Assembly: GCA_008330645.1 (NCBI GenBank)
Contig: VLTN01000063.1
Span: forward strand, 62,001 to 126,000
Reading direction: 5' to 3'
From: Cafeteria roenbergensis
Taxonomy: Eukaryota > Sar > Bigyra > Bicosoecida > Cafeteriaceae
Length of the DNA: 64,000 nt
Numbering within the stretch: the stretch's first letter is position 1; each line of letters starts with the position of its first letter. The notes beneath the pieces were generated by a model. That model was not told the origin of the DNA, did no database searches, and worked only from the letters and a program-made list of their open reading frames with translations. Both the position numbers and the translations under genes were made by a program. Shown piece by piece: positions 29,201 to 36,032 of this stretch.

Positions 29201-29340
29201 CCTTTCGCCACGTTGATTCCGAGCATCTTGATCACCGCCTCGACCCCCCCAGATTCGGCGAGCGCCTCCGCGCTGACATCCGGGTCGGCCCACCGTACCG
29301 CAAGGGCCTCTAGCTCTTCGCGCGAAACAGGCCCCGCCAT
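26251..29340 (-). CDS. P-type Ca2+-transporting ATPase, type IIB (plasma-membrane type)
   Basis: 1029 residues, exports or sequesters Ca2+ using ATP. The phosphorylation motif ICSDKTGTLTENKM has its Asp at residue 367; the actuator motif is DESSATGES; the Ca2+-site helix M4 reads VVAVPEGLPLAVT, typical for type IIB pumps with a single Ca2+ site; the nucleotide domain has LYFKGAFEVVVGLC; and the hinge is ATGDGTNDGPALKHANVGLA followed by VAKGASDVIILDDNF. Ten membrane segments are recognisable (two, two, then six). The C-terminus ends about 20 residues after the last helix, so the calmodulin-binding tail of animal PMCAs is missing; plant pumps carry that element at the N-terminus, and here the N-terminus is short as well. 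An Ala-rich insert sits in the nucleotide domain. The ATG at 29340 precedes GPVSREELEALA; longer upstream open sequence is not conserved. Confidence 0.93.
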   Translation of the reverse strand: MAGPVSREELEALAVRWADPDVSAEALAESGGVEAVIKMLGINVAKGLSAEQVSAMRERYGSNKIPEKKRRSFFEHLVEAFEDETLLILVAAAALALVNAVFVSDDSGDMIEAMSILAAVVIVSGVASTLNYAQDGEFQALKQLELETVIVTRDGVQTRVLRDELVVGDCFEVRAGSKLPADALLLPSATAQGLTVDESSATGESRASHKGPGALLLLAGTRVQEGAGRAVAFGVGVSSTYGRQLAKSQGGEDDDGPTPLQERLDVLAKLIGWFGLVAAIATSTALAVIALAGDTSKLTDVSFWLGDMLQFAVVGVTIVVVAVPEGLPLAVTISLAFSSSAMVADKILVRKLQACETMGSATVICSDKTGTLTENKMAVVAGRIAATPFLARGESEHSLACPACDASDLTARISSMAQDAAGRAIIFNTSAELGRDSVPAGSGGGAADQDPKRGGGMAWLGNPSECAMLAFLDEELGQRAAQVRTSVSLGQPAAAPAAAAAAGPAAAGASADSPLGMLYRRQFSSVTKSMATAVALPEAVGAGSWLYFKGAFEVVVGLCDTELQADGSSKRLDRAAVLREFEPAVHAALRTIAVARRRVHSCPATAAEWLALEEEGGMELVAVLGIRDPLRREVPGAVAKCQGAGIRVIMVTGDHIDTATAIARNCGILPAATADRAAPPAGTVMLGRDFAALQDDPAALRDAARTLRVLARSSPDDKHLLVDTLRKDDEVVAATGDGTNDGPALKHANVGLAMGITGTDVAKGASDVIILDDNFASICQAVVWGRSVQSNVRKFLQFQVTVNIVALVLSFAAACSLGSGDAGSADAGAMQERLARQLPLNSQQMLFCNLLMDSLAALALATEPPSEALLSRPPERKGSALITGTMWKHIGGQAVLQLIVLVVMFLHPSAYAWMSVEEFRSVEHRTVIFNVFILMNLLNLPFARKVRDEVNVLEGIHRSTLFVLIWAGVAAAQFGLVQYGGSYFGTSPLNAEQWFNCIAVASITVPVGIALRFVPAPADTDAAVKPKLD

Positions 29341-29583
29341 CGCAGTCGGGTGCGCGGAAGGACTGGCCGGGCGCGCGTGGCACAGCTGCGCAATTCCGAG
29401 CGCGAGCAGAGCTCGACAGGCACTGCCGCCACGTATTCGGAGCCGGCGAGCGCGCCCGCCGCACCCCCCGCTCTCGCCGGCTGGCGCCTCCTTCCCGCGA
29501 ACCCCTGGGTCGGCCAGCAGAGGGCCGCCTGTCGCACGAGCGCCGTCTGCACGCCAGGGGCAAGCGCAGCGCCTTGGCCTGGC
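29341..29583. promoter_or_regulatory. Divergent promoter region, Ca2+ ATPase / bromodomain-like gene
   Basis: 243 bases hold both promoters and leaders. No TATA-like element is visible. Both reading frames are open across it, a GC effect, and I rejected the longer starts. Confidence 0.45.
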
Positions 29584-30264
29584 ATGGCTGCCGCGCCCGC
29601 AGCCGCGCAGCCGCGCTGGGCGAGCCTCGTCGAGGCTGAGTGGTACGCCGATCTGGCTCAGCGCACCCGCGGCACCAGGTTTGTGGATATGCTCAGTGTC
29701 CCGGCCCCCACGGAGCCCCTGGCCGAGTTCCCGCCGCTGCGCGAGCTGCCGCCGGTCGCCGAGCCCGCCCGCCCGCCGGCGCCCTCCGCGAGCGAGCGCC
29801 CGTCGCTGTCGGAGGACGACTGGCGCACAATCAGCAGAAGCGTGCTGGGCATGGCCGTGGCGGAGCTGAAGCAGATGCGGTGGCCGGGGTGGGACAACCC
29901 GTTCGCCGTGAGGCTCTCGCCCAGCTACGCGGAGCGCATGCTCCCGGCGTACTACTCGAGGGTGGGAGCGGCTAACGTGCGAGACCTGCTTGGCGTCGAG
30001 GAGCGCGTGAACCTGTGGCCGGGGCAGGCTGTGGAGGCCCCGTGGGCTGGCGCGCCGGTGCCCCGTGCCTACCGCAGCGTGGACGAGGCGGACGCGGACA
30101 TCAGGCTCATCGCGGCCAACGCCGCCACGTTCAACGGCAGCGGGCACCCGGTGGCGGAGCTCGGGCGGAAGCTGCTGGCCAAGTGGGAGGGCTGGCTGCC
30201 GGGCCTGCGGCGGTCGTGGCAGCAGCACGAGCAAGACGCGGTGGCCAGGCTTGCCAGGCAGTGA
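29584..30264 (+). CDS. Small bromodomain-like protein
   Basis: 226 residues, one exon. Residues about 100-215 resemble a divergent bromodomain: a first helix around MAVAELKQMRWPGWDNPFAV, a central region LSPSYAERMLPAYYSRVGAA, and YRSVDEADADIRLIAANAAT followed by FNGSGHPVAELGRKLL, which matches the helix-B/C stretch containing the conserved Asn that contacts acetyl-lysine. The ZA loop is shortened and unusual. The N-terminal 80 residues are Pro/Ala-rich. There is no other chromatin domain, so it may be a subunit that docks into a larger complex. The family call rests on the DIRLIAANAATFN stretch and is moderately sure. Confidence 0.6.
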   Translation: MAAAPAAAQPRWASLVEAEWYADLAQRTRGTRFVDMLSVPAPTEPLAEFPPLRELPPVAEPARPPAPSASERPSLSEDDWRTISRSVLGMAVAELKQMRWPGWDNPFAVRLSPSYAERMLPAYYSRVGAANVRDLLGVEERVNLWPGQAVEAPWAGAPVPRAYRSVDEADADIRLIAANAATFNGSGHPVAELGRKLLAKWEGWLPGLRRSWQQHEQDAVARLARQ

Positions 30265-30596
30265 GCGGGAGGCGGCGGCGGCGCCTGGCAGGCGGTGGTT
30301 GCAGTTGCGTTTGCGATTGCGTGCAGAGATGGCGTGTGGTCATGGCCCCCGCGCGCGGTGAACCGCCGACGACGGCATAGCGAAGGGAGGCAGAGGCCCT
30401 GAGCAAGGCGGGAGGGCGCCCGCCGCGCACGAAGACACGCATCGAGGGGCCGCGGCCCGAGCAACAACGAACAAGCGGACGAACTGGGGGGCGATTCAAG
30501 GGGCTAGGGGGCGGTGGGCGGCGGCGGGCCAGCCATCCGGCCTGCCGTGCCTGCCCACGCCCGCGGCCCAAGCTGCCGAGCAGGTGTCGCCCGCCC
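30265..30596. other. Intergenic between convergent genes
   Basis: 332 bases between the stops of the bromodomain-like gene (+) and TIM44 (-). No gene, RNA or repeat recognised. Confidence 0.45.
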
Positions 30597-32394
30597 TCAG
30601 AGGTAGAGCTGTCCGCCCGAATAGCTAAGCTCGCAGATCTGCCACACGAGGCCGCCCTTCTCAGGCAGGTACATCCGCTGGAGGCCGAGCGCGTACACCA
30701 CAGCGCGGATCTCGTCCTCGCTGCCCTCCACAACCTCTCCCTGCAACAGCACGCACGGGAGCGACATGCACGAGACGGGAACGGACTGTGGCCAGGCGTC
30801 AAGCAGGGGCTTCAGCATGCACGCGCAAATGCACATGCGCGGGGCTGGTGGCGGGCTGGAGGGCTGGCGCAATCGCGGGAGCAGGTGTGTACCGCTGGTC
30901 TGGCAAGCCGAAGCAGCCCCGTCGACCGCCATTGCAGGCGCGACGACGCTGCCCGATCCCCTCGAGGGGGCCGACGCCAGGTGGTGCAGCGGGTTGATGT
31001 GGCGCAGTTTTTGAACGAGACCAACATTGGCCGGCCCCCGCGGGGGCCGAGCCGCTGGCCACGCCTTCGACCGCGCAGGGGGTGGGGGGGGGAGGCGAGG
31101 CAAGCAGGGAACAATGCGCAGCGAGAAGGAGGCAGGCGGGGCTACGCAGCGACTGGCTCACCTTCTTGTTGCGGATGCAGTGCAGTTGCTGGATCATGCC
31201 GGTGACCATCACCACCGGAGGGCCAGTCTCCATGACCTTTGCGCCAGCCAGCGTGACTTGCGATGTGCTGAGGATGGTTGAGTCGACGGTGAGCGCCTCA
31301 GCCTCCCTGGCACGAAGCACGGCGTTGATGCGCGCCATGCAGTCGTCCGTGCACCAGCCGTCGAGCTCCAGCCGGTTGCCGCGCAGCATGGCGGTCACGA
31401 CTGACGGGAGGATCACGTTCTTGACCTCCTCGAGGAACACAGGGCCGCCGTCGAAGCGCGGGTCGAGCTCCTGGATGCGCGCGACGGCGCGCGCCTGCTC
31501 CGTCTCGCCGAACACGGTGTCGAAGGCGGAGGTAGCGCGGTAGATGATGGGGTTCTGGCTCGTCTCCCAGTGCAGCTGCGCATCCTCCTTGGCCTCCGTC
31601 ACGCGCCGACCGACGCTAGAGTCGGCCACGGCAGAGGAGGCGTCCGAGAAGGCCCGCATGAGGGGGCTGTCAGCCAGCAGGTCACGGTACCGGTCCCACC
31701 GAGTCTTGCGCTGCTGGACCACGGTCAGGGCCATGGTGGAGGTGTCAACCTCAAGAGAACGGCCGTACTTGGCAAAGCCCTCGGGCTCAGTCTCAGTCAC
31801 CTCGCCCGTGACCTTGTTGCGGAACAGGGTTTGGCCCTCCTCGCCGCCGTATTCCACCCAAGGGTAGTCGTTCGCCGTTGTGCCGGCAGCATTCGGGCCG
31901 GCCGAGCTCGGGCCGAGGCCTACCGACTCCCGCAGGACCTCCCAAACGAAGGAGGCGCGCTGCGCAAACTTGGCCTTCAGGATGTCAGCCTTTCCCGCCG
32001 TCTTGGGCGCTCCCTCCTCCGCCGTTTCTTCGGTCGTCTCCTCAGCGTCTTGCTTTGCGCCGGCCTCGCCTTCGCCAGCCGAGCTGGCCCCGGCCTCGGC
32101 CGCGGCCTCCTCCGACGAAGCGGCCTGTTCCGCGGAAGCGTCGCTGCCTTCCGGGGCATCGGCAGCCCTCGGGGCCGTCTTGGGCTCTTCGTGCGCATCA
32201 GCAGCGGCACTGCAGTGGGCTGCCACGTGGATGGGGCGCCGCGGCGACTGGAACAGCTGGGGCAGCGAGGACGGCGGCCAGGCCTGGTCGACGAAGCGCG
32301 CCGAGCTGGCGGCCGCTGCCGCGCCGTGCCGCGGCGCAAGGACCTCGGCAGGGCTGCCGCGGGCCAGCAGGCGGGACGAGCGGGCAAAGGCCAT
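30597..32394 (-). CDS. TIM44: Mitochondrial import motor anchor Tim44
   Basis: Peripheral inner-membrane protein that tethers mtHsp70 to the TIM23 channel. Two exons, 32394-31162 and 30740-30597, joined in phase 0 over a 421-base intron (donor GTGAGC, acceptor TTGCAG), giving 458 residues. The presequence MAFARSSRLLARGSPAEVLA starts at the ATG at 32394. A charged, Ala/Glu-rich linker covers about 60-145. The C-terminal Tim44 domain follows: FDTVFGETEQARAVARIQEL, FLEEVKNVILPSVVTAMLRG, LDGWCTDDCMARINAVL, VMVTGMIQQLHCIRNKK, and after the splice GEVVEGSEDEIRAVVYALGL. The intron falls between IRNKK and GEVVEG, inside a conserved block, which confirms the junction. It is divergent from the SHIPPO-repeat gene with 211 bases between starts. 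Confidence 0.93.
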
Positions 32395-32605
32395 TGCGAG
32401 CGCGCGACCCGCTGCTGAGGCTGGGCGCTGTGCGAGCGCGCCAGCTGCCCGCTCCCGCCCAAAGCTCGCCGCACGGCGATCGACGAAGACGGCTCGACGC
32501 AATGGGCCTCGCCGCCGGCTCTGCAGCGTGCGCGGCCCGCGGATTCAGCCCCCGCAAAACGCAACGCAGCGCCGCCCGCTACGTGCCGCGCACCCCCAGT
32601 GGTGC

Positions 32606-33394
32606 ATGGCGAGCGCCGCTGAGGTCGTTCTGGCGGCCAGCAGAAGGTCGGAGCAGGGGGCCCAACCGCCCCAGGCGCATGGCAGGTCTGTGCTCTCCAC
32701 GGTGCGGAGCGTTCCTGGTTCCAAATTTGGAACTGCGCCCGCAAGGCCACTCGCGCCCTCTCGCGAGGCAGGGACGCCCGGCCCAGGCGCAAACTTCCGC
32801 ATGGGCTCCCCGGGACTCTCGCCGGACTCGCGCCGCCCGAACACACCGTCGTTTTCTCTGCGCCCCAGGCAGTCGCACGGCGGGCCGTTGCACAACTCCC
32901 GAGACGCCGCGCAGCGGCCCGGACCGGGAGCCTACTCCGGCCTTGACGACCCAGGCCGCCCCAGGGCGCCCGCTGTGAGCATTGGCATGCGCCTCCGCAG
33001 CAGCTTGGAAACTCGGGCGGCGAGCGGCCCGGCGCCAGGCCAGTACGAGGTTCGCGACGGGTTCGGGGCACAGGTGCTGTCGACCCGCAAGAGCTGTGCG
33101 AGCTCGCCCTTCGGGCGCGGCAAGCGGGACCGTCGGCGCGTCGACGCCGACGGAGCTGGGCCGGCCGACTACAAGGTTGCTGAGAGCATCGGCCGCCAGG
33201 CCCTCTCCACCCGCCCATCGGCACCCACGGCCATCCTTTGCCCGAGGCGCGCGCTGCATGAGGGAGGCCGGCTTGGCGCAGGCCCTGGAGCATACAAGCT
33301 GCAAGTGGCCACGGGCCGGCAGACGCTTTCCACGGCCAAGACCGCCCCCGCCGCGACGATTAGCGGCAGGACGAAGTTCAGAAGCTACATGTGA
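32606..33394 (+). CDS. SHIPPO/STPG-repeat protein (sperm-tail PG-rich repeats, ODF3/CIMAP type)
   Basis: 262 residues with repeated PGP-x-Y motifs: RPGPGAYSGLDD, GPAPGQYEVRDGFGAQVLST, GAGPADYKVAESIGRQALST and GAGPGAYKLQVATGRQTLST, each followed by a Ser/Ala/Pro stretch. Near the N-terminus HGRSVLSTVRSVPGSKFGTA is a diverged copy. Such repeats occur in proteins lining the lumen or surface of axonemal microtubules. The G-x-Q-x-LST motif after each repeat matches the protist versions. The start at 32606 (MASAAEVVLAASRRSEQGAQ) is the last ATG before the first repeat; the frame is open far upstream across the TIM44 antisense, which I disregard. Together with DRC1 and PACRG it marks the organism as flagellated. 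Confidence 0.8.
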   Translation: MASAAEVVLAASRRSEQGAQPPQAHGRSVLSTVRSVPGSKFGTAPARPLAPSREAGTPGPGANFRMGSPGLSPDSRRPNTPSFSLRPRQSHGGPLHNSRDAAQRPGPGAYSGLDDPGRPRAPAVSIGMRLRSSLETRAASGPAPGQYEVRDGFGAQVLSTRKSCASSPFGRGKRDRRRVDADGAGPADYKVAESIGRQALSTRPSAPTAILCPRRALHEGGRLGAGPGAYKLQVATGRQTLSTAKTAPAATISGRTKFRSYM

Positions 33395-33711
33395 CGGCAC
33401 GCCAAGTTGTCGTGGTGCACGAATCGTTCTCACCGTTTCACGGGGCAAGCTAACAGCTGGCTCCGCGCGGTCTGCAAGCACGTCTCGGGTTGAAACGAAG
33501 ACGCTGCGGTTTTTGCAGTGGGCGCTCGCACACACACACACTCCTGACCAAGCAGACGAGCACTCAGAGGGGCCGCGCGAGGAAAGCGAGCTGCTCTCGG
33601 CACGCGCCCCGCCTGTCGCGGCACTGGCCTCCTGGCCGCGCCGCGGCGCTCGTGCGCGGAGCTGCGAGCGGCCACACGGCCACGGCTCCCTTGCCCGCGA
33701 CGCGCGACAGC
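33395..33711. other. Intergenic between convergent genes, short CA repeat
   Basis: 317 bases. It holds a short CA microsatellite at about 33528-33541. Nothing else recognised. Confidence 0.45.
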
Positions 33712-34251
33712 TCAGCTCTCTTTGAACTTCCCCGTGCGCGGGTCCGCCTCCGCGATGCCAGCGTCGTCCTCCTCTTCGTCCTCGCTGCCCCCGTCGCTCT
33801 GGTCGCCGTCCGAGGTGCTGTCGGAGCGGCGGGCGAGGCTTGCCTCCACCGTCTTGCGGTAGAACGCCTCGTTCGCTGCCCGCTCGTCCGCCGAAATCGC
33901 CTCTTCGGGGCCGTTCGGGGACAGGATGAACGCAATGGCAACAAGGAACACGACCGCGCCCAGCATGATGGCGATCGGCGAGGTCAGCACGAACACGACC
34001 TGCTGCAGTGGCTCTGGAAGGTACGCTGCGGGCGGGCTTGGAGGGCGGGGAGGCGAGCAAGAGGTCGCAAGCTTGCACAAAGGGCGCAACCGCGCACTTC
34101 CCAGCAGCGCGAGACACGGCCGAGGCGAGTGGGCCGGGACGCCAGCTTGGTGATGTGCCGCAGAACTGCGTGATCCTGTCGCCTCCCGGCCGCCGGAGCG
34201 CGGGCCCGCCTCACCCTGAATTGCGCTGTCAAAGTCTGGAATGCCGCTCAT
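33712..34251 (-). CDS. Small single-pass membrane protein with acidic tail, unknown
   Basis: Two exons, 34251-34215 and 34013-33712, joined in phase 1 over a 201-base intron (donor GTGAGG, acceptor CTTCCAG), giving 112 residues. The short first exon encodes MSGIPDFDSAIQ. Exon 2 starts with PLQQVVFVLTSPIAIMLGAV and continues VFLVAIAFILSPNG, one membrane helix of about 25 residues. A helical segment (SADERAANEAFYRKTVEASL) and a strongly acidic Ser/Asp/Glu tail follow, ending in GKFKES. There is no signal peptide. I do not recognise the family. Reading through the intron would add a Pro/Ser-rich insert, so the spliced form is preferred. It shares a 242-base divergent promoter region with the aureochrome. 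Confidence 0.6.
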   Translation of the reverse strand: MSGIPDFDSAIQGEAGPRSGGREATGSRSSAAHHQAGVPAHSPRPCLALLGSARLRPLCKLATSCSPPRPPSPPAAYLPEPLQQVVFVLTSPIAIMLGAVVFLVAIAFILSPNGPEEAISADERAANEAFYRKTVEASLARRSDSTSDGDQSDGGSEDEEEDDAGIAEADPRTGKFKES

Positions 34252-34493
34252 GCTTTCCCGGCTGGCGAGGTCGCTGCGGGTGTGCGCAGGGTCCCGAGCG
34301 AGCGGCGGACGCTGCGACGCAGGGCCACGTTGCAACTGCCAAGCGCTCCGAATCTTTGCGGGACAGCAAGCAATGCCGGTGCCACCGACACGACGCCCGG
34401 ACGTCACACTGTTCAGGGTCCCGCAAGGAGCCCCGCGCGCAGCAGCCGGCCCGCCGCCAGGAAGCCCTGATACCCAAGCAGGCACCTGCCTCC

Positions 34494-34937
34494 ATGGATG
34501 GCTTCAGGGAGCTGCCCAACGGCGGCCACGATTCGCTTCCGCTGTTCAGCGGCCCGATGTTTGCCCCTCCGCCCGGCGAAGCGGAGAGCCTGACTCTCGA
34601 CGACATGTTTGCTGACGACCTTTTCGCGATGGATGGGGAGAGCGACGCCGAGCAGTCCGGCGCTGCGCAGTCTGGCAGGACGCCAAGCCAGGATTTGGAC
34701 TCCCCCGCGCAGAAACCTGCAGCTCCCGGGCACGCCGCGTCCGAGGGCCCAGCAGACGTCGCTGCCCCAACGCCAGCCGCTGCGCCTCGCCGCTCCCGTC
34801 GGGCACGGAGCACCCTGTCGCAGGCAGCAGCTGCGGCCGAGGCCGCGGAAGCCACTGGGCGCCAAGCAACTGCCAAGTCGAGCAAAGGCGCGGCCCTGCA
34901 AGGGAACTCCAAGAGCGCGGAGCCGCTGGGCAATGAG

Positions 34938-34976
<39 letters not shown>

Positions 34977-36032
34977 GGTGGTGACGACGACGAGGGTGAC
35001 GAGGACGACGGAAGCGGTGACGCTGGCGAGCCAAGCAAGAGGCCGCGACCCGCCGACAGCTCGGCCCCGGCCCCGAAGCGGCCCCGCCGCCGCGCCGCCA
35101 CCCAGGAAGAACGCTTGCAGCGCAGCCGCGAGCGCAACCGCATCCACGCCCGCAAGAGCCGGCTTCGAAAGAAATTCTTCGTCGACAGCCTCAAGGCCTC
35201 GCTCGACGCGCTGGAGGAGGAGAACAAGGCTCTAAGGGCCTTCGTCAAGGACCGCACGGGCATGACATACGAGCAGCTGGCCAAGACGCCGGTGTCCCGC
35301 CCCCTCCCGACGGCGCAGCCGTCGACTTCAGCGGCCTCCGCTCCGGCAGCGCCGGCGGCCGCCGGCGGCCAGGGCACCGCGTTGGCAGCGGCGCCGCTGG
35401 CCGCCAGTGCGCCTGCCCGCTCGCTGGTGGGAGGCGTGTCGGACAGCAGCACTCGCCACCTGGAGCGGCAGGACTTCGCACTCATGTCAGTGCTCCAGAG
35501 CGCACAGCAGAACTTCGTGGTGTCGGACCCCAACATGGAGGACAACCCCATCGTATTTGCCAGCCAGGGCTTCTACGACCTGACCGGGTACACCCCCGCT
35601 GAGGTCATCAGCAGGAACTGTCGGTTCCTCCAGGGGCCGCTCACCGACCCCGCAAGCGTGGCCAAAATCCGGGACGGTATCCGCTGCGGCCGCGACGTTT
35701 CCGTCTGCCTCATCAACTACAAGCGCGATGGCACGCCCTTCTGGAACCAGTTCTTCGTCGCCCCGCTCAGAGATGTTCACGGCCGCGTTGTCAACTTCGT
35801 CGGCGTGCAGTGCGCTGTGACGGAGGAGCAAGCAATGGCCGTTCGAGCGGCTGAGGCCAGACAGACTGCAGCTCCGTCGAGGCCGCGCCAACTCCCGCAA
35901 GCCAGCGGAGCGCTCCAGAAAGCAAGCCACCCAGCGCGCCCTGCGGCCGCTGCGCATCCGGCGGCACGAGTGCTCCCCGCGCTGCTGCCTGGCGAGGACG
36001 CCTTCCCCATTTCGACGAGTACACCGGCGTGA
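34494..36032 (+). CDS. AUREO: Aureochrome: blue-light-regulated bZIP-LOV transcription factor
   Basis: 512 residues. The basic region and leucine zipper lie at about 200-255 (ERNRIHARKSRLRKK, then LKASLDALEEENKALRAFVK). The LOV domain is at about 340-440: NFVVSDPNMEDNPIVFASQG, FYDLTGYTPAEVISRNCRFL with the FMN-adduct Cys at residue 376, and DGTPFWNQFFVAPLRD. Blue light forms a Cys-FMN bond that promotes dimerisation and DNA binding. The domain order (effector before sensor) is the reverse of most LOV proteins and diagnostic for aureochromes. The N-terminal half is acidic with an Asp12 run, a likely activation region. The C-terminal 70 residues are Pro/Ala-rich. The start at 34494 is the first ATG; open sequence upstream is not protein-like. 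The photochemical and DNA-contact residues are all present. Confidence 0.96.
34938..34973 (+). repeat. (GAC)12 microsatellite coding for Asp12
   Basis: Twelve perfect GAC triplets within the aureochrome acidic region, followed by further GAC/GAG-rich imperfect repeats to about 35010. In-frame length changes would alter only the acidic run. Confidence 0.95.

Noticed and set aside
29341-30234. N-terminal extension of the Ca2+ ATPase by 298 open codons
   Set aside because: There is no conserved pump sequence upstream of the ATG at 29340, and the opposite strand carries a credible bromodomain-like gene there.
31880-32605. N-terminal extension of the SHIPPO-repeat protein
   Set aside because: This open sequence is antisense to conserved TIM44 exon 1 and contains no PG-rich repeat.
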